From assembly GCA_013397845.1 (NCBI GenBank), contig VZTG01008547.1, positions 109,577 to 173,576 on the forward strand: DNA of 64,000 bases, given 5' to 3'. Numbering within the stretch: the stretch's first letter is position 1; the number at the start of each line of letters is the position of its first letter. Origin of the DNA: Melanocharis versteri (taxonomy: Eukaryota; Chordata; Aves; Passeriformes; Melanocharitidae). Shown piece after piece: positions 52,601-63,662 of the stretch. Below the pieces are notes generated by a model. The model saw only the letters and a list, made by a program, of their open reading frames with translations. It had not been told where the DNA came from and searched no databases. A program made the position numbers and the translations under genes.

Positions 52601-55600
52601 GTTTGCTTTTTCTACACTTCTGTTTATTTTCATTCCATTCATCCAGATTTTCTCCTCTGCCCTAGTGCACCTAGAGGAATCAATGTGAATATTTTTGTTT
52701 TATATATTAGGGCCTGGGGTTATGTGTTTTTCCCCACAATCCCTCACAAGCAGAAACTAATGGGACTTAAAGGCATTCAGCATCTGGAAACAAGCAGTCA
52801 GTTCTCTTTAGTCTGCAATAGTTCAGTCAAGCATTAGCTCAAACTCTCATCTATCCACTGCTGCAGTTTTCAGTTTTGGAACAATACTTAACAACATTCG
52901 AAAACACATATACACATCCCACCCCACCCCCTCATTTTTACTCCAAAACTAATATGAAACTAAAAGCACGTAGGAAAGGAGCAAATACATCTTTACTTCC
53001 AAAACACCCATTAATCTAACAGTAGTAGAGCAGTTGGAATTCTAAAGAAACTCTTTTAGCATCTTCTTAACTCTAATTTCTAAATAACTACTAACAGAGG
53101 AGAACACATCTATTACCCTCTTTTATGTAGCTATTCCTTCATCAGAAAAAAACCAACCTGTAAGTATCATTATCTCCCTTCATGCAAGTAACTCAGTTCC
53201 ATAAAAGTCCAACTGGGCAGTGGGGAGGCCAGGAGACACCCTTCAGCTTTCTCTCCTTGCAGATAAAAGCCCAAGGGAAAGAGCTCCACCAGATGTCTAG
53301 TTGATCATACAACACTGTGATCAGCAGCTTTTGCAGATATCACTCTCAGATGCTGTAGCCCATGGTTACTGGCTCTGCTCTGTGACACCCTTGGCACTTC
53401 AGGATGGTGAAAGCAGCCAGCCACTCACAGGTTTTAGCCCCAGGAAAGTACAAACTCAGCCAAGTTTGGAAGCTGCTGCCTCACCAAAAAAAAAAAAAAA
53501 CACCACCAAAAAAAACCAAAACAAACAAACAAAAAAAGACCAATAAAAAAATCTATTTAACTCATTGAAGACAGCTGACCATCCATGACAAACACTCACT
53601 GCCTCTTTCAGAAAAAATGTTCCAACGCTGGATGACATTGGGGATACATTTTAACTTTTTTTTTTTTTTTTTTTTTTAGAGTCTCTGTTAGTACTGGAAA
53701 AACTTTCAGGACAGACTTTTGTTAGCTGAGACTTTCAGGGCAATAAGCTAACAAGTTAATTGGCTATATCCCTTTCACAAGCACTTTCAATCACTCTATA
53801 TTTGACCAAGTTCATCAAATCAACTACACATTTTCTTCAGAGCATTGCTTTGCCGTGCCATGATGGAAAAGTACACCAGAACTGTTAGAGGGTAGATGTG
53901 CCACTCACAGGATGTCAGCTGCAAAGCAACTGACTGATCAAATGAGATTCAGTCTCTTATCTCGCTTTAAGGTTTTAAACAGTGCTGTTGATGAGTATGG
54001 TCAGTAGACAAACAGAGCTTCTACATTCTCCCTTCAGGGAGCAACAGAGGCTGTCCAGAGGAGAGTTTAATTAGGAATTGAAAAACCTGAATGAAGACAA
54101 AGGTTGCTTACCTCATCAATTAACTTCCTGGCATTTGCAGTTGTGTAGTCACCAGCAAAAAACACGGCCAAACACGATTCATCACTGTTTTTCTGTCTCC
54201 GCCCTCGAGTTATCGGTATTATGCTCTTCGTGGCATCAGTAGAAATCCTGACGGCTTTCAGCTCCTCAGAGCTGGGCAGAGGAACATAATCTTGGACTAG
54301 AGCAGTTTCAGGCAAAAGGCCCCAGTTATTTTCTCCAGACACAGGGGTAAAGTCATGGATGTTGCTCCATGTGTTATTGAAGATACTCAGACCAGCATCT
54401 TTAAACTGTAAAGCAAGCTCAGGATAATAGTACTGGAAACATCCAAATTTCATACCTGTGGAGGACTCGATAATGGGCTGGGTGGCACAGCACAAGAATA
54501 CCTCCAGCTTTCTGCAGTCCCGCGTGCGGAACTGTTGGCAGGCAACCACACATTTACAGTCTTTGCAGTCACGGAAAAACACGCTGCCTTTTATTGGTCC
54601 TAAAAAGATTTGGCAATTTACACAGTCGTCAATAGTGATTGTAGCAGAATGGTCAAATATGTAGATTTTACAGTTCTCACAGTCCTGAATGACAAATTGT
54701 TGCCCTGCTACTTTTCCAGGCAGTCGACCCACAGTTTCATTTTTAAGTCCAGAAAAGGTGTAATCTTTGGGGTCAATCTGAAGGAGGAAGAAAATAAAAA
54801 AAAGGTTAAAGTCTTCAAATGCAGAGAGCATTATAATGCTAAGTGTCAATTGACTTGCATTGATTGAACTACCACTGAATTGTACAGGATAAGCTGCCAC
54901 AAGGGTCTTTAACGAGTGATGAAAGAACAGAAGCAACTCTTTAAGCTAAACTACTGGAATACACAGTATTGAGATAAAACTAAGTGAAATAACACTTCTG
55001 AGATGCTGCAAGGGGAAAAACAAACAACTCAGTTTGTCCTTTCATAAAGAAAGTGGCAAGAGGAGCTAGTTTTAACTGTGGACTCTAAACTGTTTCAACA
55101 AGGATGATCATTCTGGGTAGAGTAGTAACTGTAATAAATAAATTGTCCAGCATACTTACAGATTCATAAAGGTAGAGATACACAGTATTTCCTTTTTGAG
55201 TAGCTTTCTTGGTCATATTTTACCACACCTCAACACATTGCAAGGAAACCTTGTTGCTGTCAAGCAGTATCTTCTCTGTTATGTTTGCAAACTACAGAGA
55301 GCCCATTAATCCGTGCCACAGCATTATCTTGTGCTAACAATGACAAGATTTTTGCGCTAACAAAACATACGAGATTGTTTTAGCTACGTCCAATAAGCAA
55401 AAACTGGCAGTGGCGGTACAGGGGGCATGTTTGCAGATCTCCATCACACTCCAGCATCCCTCTCACTGGGGCAGAACATTTGAGAGAGGCTATGGCTTTC
55501 CCTGGGACTCTCCTTTAGGGAGCAGCAACTCATGAGCCACACAGCACCTAGGATGGATGCAATACAGGTGGAAAGCATGAATAATATAGCCCATGATGTC

Positions 55601-58600
55601 CTAAAACCAAAGGAATCTGAGTTGTCTTATTACTAGATATAAATTAAATCTCAAGTCAACTACAATTCCTGGAGCAAATTCTACTCTGCCCTCTTGTGAA
55701 AGCTCATTAAAATAGCACTTCAGAAGTGTACAAGTACCTGAATAAGCCTAACACAAGACCACCTCACAAACCTGCTGTTTGATTATCAGCCTGAGGCTCC
55801 TGAAATTTGCTGTACCATAATCAGTTACCATGCATTACCACAGTTTCTGTGTAGCCCAGTTTCTAAGAAACTTCTCCTCCCCAGCATGTCAAACATTCAC
55901 ACAATATTTAGAGACCAGCAAAAGGCATAAACCAGAATGGGCTAGCACCAGACATTCACTAAACCAGCCTAGGTAGCTTTTGACTAGAACAGCCGAAGGA
56001 AGCTAAAAATCTCTACCAGCTGATAAAATGTATTTCGTTCTATGCAACATATAGGACCTTCAGACAGGAAAGGAGGTTTGCAGCTGATGAACCTTCCTAA
56101 TAAAATGCAAGTTGAGACAATGAAGATGGCTTCCTAGAATTCTTTCCTCAATCATATTTAGTACCACTGGTATACATCCAGGGAAGTTAGTTGGAAGTGT
56201 TAAAAATAAAATTGAGAGACTCAAAAGATAAGGGACACCACATGGAGACTCAGTCACACAGCATGCTTTGGATTCAAACTCTCCAAGGTCTTTAGTCTCA
56301 AGTAATGTTATATATTTGATCCATATACAAGTTATTTACACTCATATTCTCTCTTACTTGAGAATATAAGTATTACAATTGCTTTTGGACATATTCTTCC
56401 CAGGCATCTCCTAGGACATTTACATATGCTTGTTTATATCCGTATATTGGGTGTTGGTTTTTTTTAAATAACCATGGGAGGCAGACTTACTGCCTTCAAA
56501 AGAGGCGCAGAGGAAGAGTTACTTCTCTTAGGAATGAGAAGTTCAGTGTTTCCAGAACTTACAGCTTTTTTGAAACTTGGAACCTAAGCATGTCTTTCTG
56601 AATTGCTCTGCTCTATAAAGCCTCTGAAGTAGCATCAGCTCAGCCTACCCAGCGGCCTTTGCAAGGATGTGTGAAACTTCACTTTGCAATTTTATTTAGG
56701 CCTAGGTGAAAAACACTGGTTAGTCAGCAAACTCACAGCTTTTAGACAGTTTCAAATGAGAGTTTTTGAGTAAGAACAGTAGTCAAGTTAAAGATAAAAA
56801 TTCAGCTTATTATCAGATTCGGGGGCTCCTCTTTATTTCCCTATTTTCCGGAACTAAGAGTTCTGCCCTGACACAGCTTTTACTTCTCAGTTTGTTGACC
56901 ATGCTACCGAGTTTGCCCATTTCCTTTAATTTTGCTTTGCAGTTATCCTTTTAAAGACCAGGAGTATTTATTGATTAACACTGCAGTACAGACTGGAAGG
57001 ACTGCATGAAATAGATTTGATACTCTCTCCCCCCACTGGGTTATTGCCCCTGAGAGGAGGGGTAACCTAAGAGACTATAGCAGATATAAATGTTTCACTT
57101 CTCCTGGGTAAAAGAAACATGCCAGAGAAAAAGGCATGAAGGCAGAACCATGATTTTGAGGATGCATCCGACAGCTCCTTATATGCTCATAGGATTATAG
57201 AATATTTTAATTTGGAAAAGATCTCTAAGTCCATCAAATGCAATCATTAACCTAACACTGCCAAGTCCACCGCTAAACTATGTCCCCAGCTGTCACATCT
57301 ACACATCTTTTAAATACCTCCAGGGATGGTGACTCAACCATTTCCCTGGGATGCCTGTTCCAACTCTTTCCATGAAGACATTTTTCCTAACATCCAATCT
57401 AAGCCTCCCCTGGAGCAACTTGAGGCCTTTTCATCTTGTCCTATCACTGGGTAGTTGGGAGAAGAGACCAACCCTGACCTCATACAGCATCCTTTCAGGT
57501 GGTTGTAGAGGGCAATAAGGTCTCCCTTGAGCCTCCTTTTCGTCCAACTAAACGCCCCCAACTCCCTCAGCTGGTCTTCACAAGACTTGTGCTCCAGACC
57601 CTTCACTAGCTCCATTGCCCTTCTCTGGACACGCTCCAGCACTTCAGTGTCTTTCTTGAAGTGAAGAATTCAGAATTGAACACAGGATTTGAGGTGCAAC
57701 CTCACCAGTGCCAAGTACAGGTCATGGCTCTAGTCCCGCTGGCCATACTATTTTTGATACAAGCCAGGATGCCATCAGCCTTCTCGGTTCATGTTCACTA
57801 TCTCTGAAGTCTTCAGGTATCCTCAACAGGTTTATATTAAATCACTGCAACCACCTTCCTTCCCCTGACAGTGAACACCAACTCCTTCTTAAGCTCTGTC
57901 TTGGTGACATAGCAAAAAAAGCAGGCTAGGAAAGCCTAAAGAAACAGAAGAAAATAACATCTGCAGTCTCACACAACCGTAACCAGGGCTATGTACATTC
58001 CTCTGCCCATTTGTCTGGTGCTCCATTGGCTATAGAATCTTAAGCATGTGGCAGGCCAGCAAAACTCAACTATTTGATAACTCATCTATTTGTCCTTTGC
58101 ATTGGGATAAAGTTTCAAAAAACTTTGTCCAAATCCACTCATCTCATCCAAACAGAGGCTTTACTCTCTGGCCTTTAACAGATTTTTTAAATGTCTTTTT
58201 TTTTTTCCCAGGCTGATATAAGTTCAAAAGGTGACAGTATTCAGAGATGTAACTTTTAATATTTTCAGCTGAATTTGAACAGTTCTTAGAGTAGATAAGA
58301 GTCAGATATTGGCACAGCTCAGGAGTTGAAACCTTCTAACAGAAGTGGCTATGCACAGGTCCAGGAATTACTCCATAGACTGACCTAAAATAACCAGATG
58401 TGATGACGAGAAAGTTAGCCCTTCTTACAGGGCTAATATTTTTCCTTCTCAAAACCAGCACAGAAGCCTGATCTTTGGTTATTAGCAATTACAATGGTGA
58501 GAAGTCTGTTACAAAGGGCTAGGGGACAAATTGCAAGGAGGAAGGATTTTAAAGAACAAAATAGAAGAGAGAAGTGAGGGCAAACAAGTTTTTCATGGCT

Positions 58601-61600
58601 GCTTACAACTCTAGGACATCCGGCTACAAGTGCAAGGTGCATTAAGCAGCTTTTCTTCCTGCGAATACTTGTCTTGCAAGAAGGTCAGAGGCTATGTGAA
58701 AGCTGCACATGACTCTGTACATCTCTTCAGCCACCAGTATCCATTTTACTGGCACCAAGACTGGGCAGCTCCCATTTGGAAGAAGACTTGGAAGTACTAG
58801 ACCTTCACAGTTGTTAGTGGTAACTGTGCCTAGAACTGCAAAGGATCCCAACACCTTGAACTGTTTCTGGTATAAGTTCATGTCTTAGCAAGACTTTTTC
58901 ACAGGGTCCATCAGGGGAAGGAGTTTCAGACAACAGTGATACGCCCCCACAAATATGAGAAGGTACTGCTGTTCTTAACAGATTACAGTTCTCCTCTTGT
59001 TACTCGTGTCTAGGCTGCTTAGCAAACAAGTTTGTAAAGTATTTCTAAACCACTTACACTAAGGTCTTCTCTTTTAAATATAATTCTCAAAAAATCATCC
59101 CCTATCTCTCTAAGTCACTACAGATAGCAGTTCAGATATGAACTTATACACAGCTGATGACATACAAAAGTTGGCTGCTGACCCACTAACATTAAAAGCT
59201 GCACCTATAGGGTAGGCGCACCAACTTAAGAAGCTTTAAGCACTATTTTTGTCAGCAGGGGAATTAACATAAGGGAAATAAGAAAGAAAAGTGCATTCCC
59301 AGGCCTAGACACTTCTGCATATTCATACTTGCACGGGTTTGGTGCCCTTAAGTAATGAGCTGCAACATCCTCTGGAGACTGCTTGTTGAAGTTACTCACT
59401 CACGGGCAGATTTCAAGATTCTTGCATAATAAGAAAAGGTGGAAAGAGAAGTGCAGGTTCCTGTCACTAGCAAGCAGTTTTTAATCTTGGAGCACTTCCT
59501 GCACACCCTCACTTTAAAAGTGGCCAATACAACAGTCTGAATGCTCATTTCATTCTATTCTTGGGAGTATTCACGCTTTTCCATAGCATCCATAACAGCA
59601 TAAAACAGTCATTCCCATTCAGCAAACCACTGCCAAATACTGCATACAGAAAAAGTGAAAGAAGAAAGGAAGCTACTACAGGCCGGTATTTGATCTAACT
59701 GGCAATACTGCTTAATATGAACCTTCTGACTGTTTCTCAGTTACCTGACCACATTTTGAGAAATACAGCAGTAGTTCTTCTGGTGCACCAGGAAGCATAA
59801 GGAAGATACATTGGATGTAAGGACAAAATAGTTAATTGCTTAGAGAAAAAAAAAACCAGTTATTTTATTCATATTCAAAAATAAAATACAAAATGGCTAC
59901 CTAAACAAGATCTAGACAGCCCAAGATCCTGAGTCAGCTCAGACCACTTATGAAGAATCCTCAAACGTAAGGTAACTAACAAAAGACTATCTATGATTCA
60001 GGCAAGAAGTTAAACCTCTTAAAGTTTTTTTAACTGTTTCAATACAGCTACACAGCACAATAACAATGATAGCTGCATGTTTCCTATCAACTAAACCAGT
60101 TAAGTTGCAAGTCAGTTGATATAAAAACTTTCCTTGTTCCTCCTAAAAGTAAAAAAAAAACATCTGGGAAGGAAAGTTCCTTTAAGCTCTAAATGCTACT
60201 GTGATCATAATTAATCTAATCCTACTTCTCTGAATATGAGACAACAGCAAAAAAGATGATGCAGCTATTTGTGTTTCTTCTTCTGTGGAGGTCGTGAGCG
60301 TATCTGCCATCACAAGACACAAAACCCCAGTTCCTGTCTGTACATACCCACATTCAGCTACTGCTGTTAGTCACACAGCAGAAAAGGAAAACAATCCAGG
60401 TGGAAAGCTAGCTGAAGAAGGCCGAGAAGGGCTGAGCACCACCAAGTTCCTCTCCCACACTTGGTCAGAAGGAGACTCTCATGACAGCCCGAAGACATCA
60501 AGAGACATAATAAGTCCTCAGGATTCAATGCAGTAATAACAGACTCTGGAATAAACTGTGCTCTACTTATGCTCATAGACTGAGAATTCCAGAGCAGCAA
60601 GAAACTGAATACTCATCCTTTTCCTGTTTTCAAGATAATCTGATCCTTTGGTTCTTGTGCTGCACCATAAGTAATCTCCACAGTTCTCTGAACCCAAGGC
60701 TCAGTAAGCATTACAGAGACTTCAGCACATTTACAGTGCAATCTAAATTTGATTAAATTTTGCATATCTTAAAACTTCTGTCCTCACTTAATAAAGTCAC
60801 ACAGAAATCTGAAAAGGCTCCTCAAATTCATATACTTTCCTTTATTTCAATTCAACTATCAGCATCTTATAATATTTTCTATTTAGAGTTTTCTACCACA
60901 CGGTCCATTTTTGGGACTATTACACAAGAGTTACATGGTCACTGGGATATCATCATATTACCCTTTGTCTAGAGCTACACTGGCAGACAGTATCAATACT
61001 AATCATCTTTTGCCATCAGAACATGATTAAAATAGTCTCAACTAGCAATGATGTCCTTCAGAAGCAGAAGAAATAGTTTTGTTGGAGGAACCCCTCAAGT
61101 TCAGTCACCCCTCTACACATCCCTAATCACACAAACATGCAGATAAGTGTGCCTACATTTTTCTGCCATGTCAGCATGGCATTAATTTACAGGAAGACAG
61201 CTGGAGTGTCTGAGCAGCAAGACATTCTCACCCATAAGAACATACAGAGCACAGTTTACAAAAACTACAGACAATTGCCAAACCTGCTTGTAAAACTGCA
61301 CTATATAACCACAACTGCATTACTGAGCAAGAGAGCTTAAAATTAGAAACACATCCCCAACCTAAATGGTGGAAATAAACATCAAAAGACCACTTAGCAC
61401 ATCTGTTGACAGAGTTGAGGTTTTCAGGGTTTAGAATACAATCCAATGCACTTGATGAGGAGTCTTGATGCCACAACTTTTCCAACTGACTTCAACTTAA
61501 CTTTATGTACAAACACAAACTGTGAAATAAATAAGTGTATGTGAAGCATCGGAAATGAGAAAGAAATAGACCACAAGACACAGTATCACAGACAACATCT

Positions 61601-63662
61601 AAAGCTACTACATTAACACAGACATGGTATCACTTTATACAAACTGGGATCAACAAGTTTAGTGCACCAAGTGCTCAGTATTCCTTCACCTAAGATAAGG
61701 TGACTCCAGGTGTTTTCTTGGTTTAACGCATCAATCTTACACCCAAAAAGCCCAATGAAAAATAAGGCTGCAGAGCAAGAGAAATGAAATTAAACATTAA
61801 ATAGCCATTCTTAGGCTGTACAGCACAAAATTAAGCAGCTAATTTGATAGCTTACACAGTTCACCAGCACAGCCCAAACTCACGGATTCTTCTGGTTTCT
61901 AAGAGCCTTTTATAGAAAAGGAGGAAGTTTTACATGCAGTACATGACAGTGGGTTTTTTCTCCACAGAGATAGATTGTTGGTGCTGTAACAGTTTCATAT
62001 GTTAGCTTGAGCCTACTTCCAGCAAGCTAACAACAATCATCTCCTTAGCAACGAGGCCGGCTATTCTCTGAATCAAGTCTTTCTATATCCTGACTTTCCC
62101 TCTTTTAGTTTTCAAAGTTAGCTGTATATAAGTAGATGGGGTAAAAATTCTCATACCTGTTGAGCTTTAGCTAGTGAATTTGCTCTAAAATTAAAAAATA
62201 TGATTCCAAAGGCTGATTTAGTAATTTACATTTTGACAAAGTTTTGTTCTGCCACTCTAAAATATGGTTTCAGTACAGCCCCTCCCCTTGTGAGAGTAGT
62301 CTCCATACAAGTGACAGGCTTCCTCCCCTTCTCTGCCTGCTCCCTAAATATCCACTATCCAGCCAGAGCAACAAGCCCAACACGGATTGCTCATCTTTAT
62401 CCTCGAGGAACCGATTCCTCCAGGCCACGTGCACACTCTCTTGCTCATCTCCATCTAAGCTTGTCTTAATCTACTTGGAAGACTTAAGGGACACCCTAGA
62501 GCACCCGGCCAAGTTTAAAAAGCAAGCAAGCTAAACATTCAAATAAGTTCACACATTTTCTTTTCCATACTTGTAAAGTATGGCCTAAAGGTTTGAGGGT
62601 TTTGTTTGTTGAAACCACATCAATTAGGTTTATCGCCTGCCCCAGTTTCTGCTTCCCCCACCCGAAGGCAGCTGGAGAGGAGAGGAACGGAGGCCTAGCA
62701 GGGCTACAATGTCATGGTATATTTAGGAAGTGAAACTTGAAATGAGCCTCGGAAGAAATACATTTTATCCAGCATTTAAATGCTTTCCTTGAGTCTTAAC
62801 CAAAGCCTCCAGGAGCTCTGGAAACAGCATGGGGAAGGATTTGTCTTTATCTGTCATTTTAGGGGCTGATAAGCTAGTTCTACTTCCTCTAGCTTAAAAA
62901 AAAAAAAAAAACCAAAAAAAACCACAACAAACCAACAGCGCGAACACCCAAGCAGGAAGAATCAATATAGACAGTGAGGACACACGGCGAGAGTTTTACG
63001 CCTCCGCCGCAATGCCAGGTGCGGGGACTCGCCCGGGTACAAGCAGCTCCATAGCCATTAATCCCGGTTTGCTCGGGTGAAGCACGCACCCAGGGGACTC
63101 CGCGCTGTATCAGGAACCCCGACGGCAGGCAGACACCCGTGGGGACTGTCACAGCCCAGCTGCCTGCCCACAGCGCGCTGTCCCACCGGGAGCAGCCCCG
63201 CACCGGGACCGACGCTCGCACCGCCGGCGGCCGCCGCACCCAGCGCGCCGCCCTCTCCGCTTGCACAATTTGAGACTGCCTGGTAAAATCCTTAGGCTAA
63301 ACACTTTTTAATTGTTCAGATAAACGCACCGAACTGCGCGGACCGAGCCGTAACAGCGGGACCGGGGACGGCGTGCTCCCTGTCGGAGCACACACCCCGC
63401 CTCAAGCCCCGGGCGGCAGGAGAGGGCGAGGCGCTGCCCACCCAGAGAGGCGGTACCCACCGAGACAGGCGATACCCCCAGCCTCAGCCCCAGCCCCAGC
63501 CCCATCCCGCGGCAGCAGCCGGGGCGCTACCTTGGCTCGCAGGTCCCAGCTGTACTGCGGCGCCTTCTGCTCGCCGGGCGCCGCGTCCTGCCCGGCTCCC
63601 CCTTGCTGCTGCTGCTGGCCGCCCTGGGCCGGCTTCCTGCGGCGGGAGAAGAAGCACCCCAT
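49596..63662 (-). CDS. RP2: RP2 (XRP2), ARL3 GTPase-activating protein, complete 5-exon gene
   Basis: Join of 63531-63662, 54112-54777, 52341-52455, 51098-51183 and 49596-49679 on the minus strand: 132+666+115+86+84 nt, 360 residues plus stop, all GT-AG introns. The family protein is a GAP for ARL3 at the ciliary base and helps release lipidated cargo in photoreceptors; loss causes X-linked retinitis pigmentosa in humans. Visible: MGC start (Gly2 myristoylation, Cys3 palmitoylation in the family), TBCC/CARP beta-helix at about residues 45-190 with Cys-rich turns (DCENCKIYIFDHSA), QQFR arginine finger at R128 (human R118), E148 (human E138), and a C-terminal ferredoxin/NDK-like domain from about 240 ending in FYNFADMQMGM. 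Human RP2 has 350 residues; the 10 extra all lie in exon 1. No frameshift or missing key residue, so I read it as functional. The start is fixed by the conserved MGCFF motif, although the frame stays open upstream. Confidence 0.97.
49680..51097 (-). other. RP2 intron 4 (1.42 kb)
   Basis: Non-coding AT-rich sequence; no repeat or exon recognised. Confidence 0.85.
51098..51183 (-). CDS. RP2: RP2 coding exon 4
   Basis: An 86-nt exon, acceptor tttctag|GTCCAG, donor ACCAAG|gtaagc. The first two bases complete the split Gly codon, then PVVALEFNGDGAVEQCQS and NEVFSGTK, against human PVIALEFNGDGAVEVCQL and NEIFNGTK. It is part of the ferredoxin/NDK-like domain. Confidence 0.96.
51184..52340 (-). other. 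RP2 intron 3 (1.16 kb)
   Basis: Non-coding AT-rich sequence with a short T-rich tract near 51386-51402. Nothing else recognisable. Confidence 0.85.
52341..52455 (-). CDS. RP2: RP2 coding exon 3
   Basis: A 115-nt exon with acceptor aacag|ATGACT and donor AAAAAG|gtgagt. It reads MTSKGFQLVQTKEVLMKAED and continues to FIPLLEK, matching the human segment [20 protein letters not shown]. It ends on the first base of a Gly codon. The internal ATG at its start is not a translation start. Confidence 0.96.
52456..54111 (-). other. RP2 intron 2 (1.66 kb)
   Basis: Non-coding. It includes an A-rich stretch (53486-53540) and a T22 run (53656-53677), both simple repeats. No exon-like frame. Confidence 0.85.
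53656..53677. repeat. T22 homopolymer in RP2 intron 2
   Basis: Uninterrupted T run on the plus strand (A22 on the sense strand of RP2). No retrocopy recognised to its right. Confidence 0.95.
54112..54777 (-). CDS. RP2: RP2 coding exon 2 (residues 45-266), TBCC/CARP domain
   Basis: A 666-nt exon, the same length as human exon 2, phase 0 at both ends. The acceptor follows a strong pyrimidine tract (ctccttcag|ATTGACCCC) and the donor is GAG|gtaagc. It encodes the complete beta-helix domain: VGRLPGKVAGQQF, repeated D-C-x-x-C turns, ACQQFRTRDC with the catalytic-type arginine R128, and FLCCATQPIIESS. It then runs into the linker and the start of the C-terminal domain (FFAGDYTTANARKLIDE). Near identity to mammalian RP2 makes this the strongest coding signal in the window. 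Confidence 0.98.
57187..57805 (-). mobile_element. CR1 LINE, 5'-truncated 3' fragment
   Basis: Antisense CR1 signature on the plus strand from the terminal ATTCTATGA-like end (57187-57202), through the stretch matching CTCCAGGGATGGTGACTC, to the ORF2 tail. The minus-strand frame 57642-57334 reads as the end of the CR1 reverse-transcriptase ORF (MLERVQRRAMELVKGLEHKS, then LRELGAFSW and RRLKGDLIALYN) before degrading. It runs on to about 57805 in the CR1 segment just upstream. It is not active: truncated and with a broken frame. Confidence 0.9.
63475..63503 (-). repeat. GGGGCT hexamer repeat / G-quadruplex motif at start of RP2 intron 1
   Basis: About three copies of a CAGCCC hexamer on the plus strand. 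On the transcribed sense strand this gives four runs of at least four G, with loops of 2, 2 and 8 bases. It starts about 27 nt inside intron 1, next to the weak exon-1 donor. Confidence 0.6.
63531..63662 (-). CDS. RP2: RP2 coding exon 1 (residues 1-44)
   Basis: Begins at the ATG (63662-63660) of MGCFFSRRRK, the dual-acylation and basic plasma-membrane anchor, and ends in SWDLRAK with phase 0. The human exon 1 encodes 34 residues; here there are 44, with a low-complexity insert containing Q16-Q20 (four CAG and one CAA codon) and Gly/Ala. The donor reads AAG|GTAGCG, which departs from consensus at +4 to +6. The exon sits in a CpG island. Confidence 0.95.

Larger units (their letters stand above)
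54778..63530 (-). other. RP2 intron 1 (8.75 kb)
   Basis: AT-rich non-coding sequence. It contains a CR1 copy (57187-57805), an A-rich tract (62896-62940) and a CpG-richer right end (62940-63480) that grades into the promoter island. The open frames inside are short and resemble no family I know. Confidence 0.85.

Noticed and set aside
54778..54936. N-terminal extension of the RP2 exon 2 frame into intron 1
   Set aside because: The frame is open but the ctccttcag acceptor and human homology begin exactly at IDPKDY; upstream sequence is intron.
57334..57642. 102-codon minus-strand protein in RP2 intron 1
   Set aside because: It is the tail of the CR1 reverse-transcriptase ORF in a truncated element, not a host gene.
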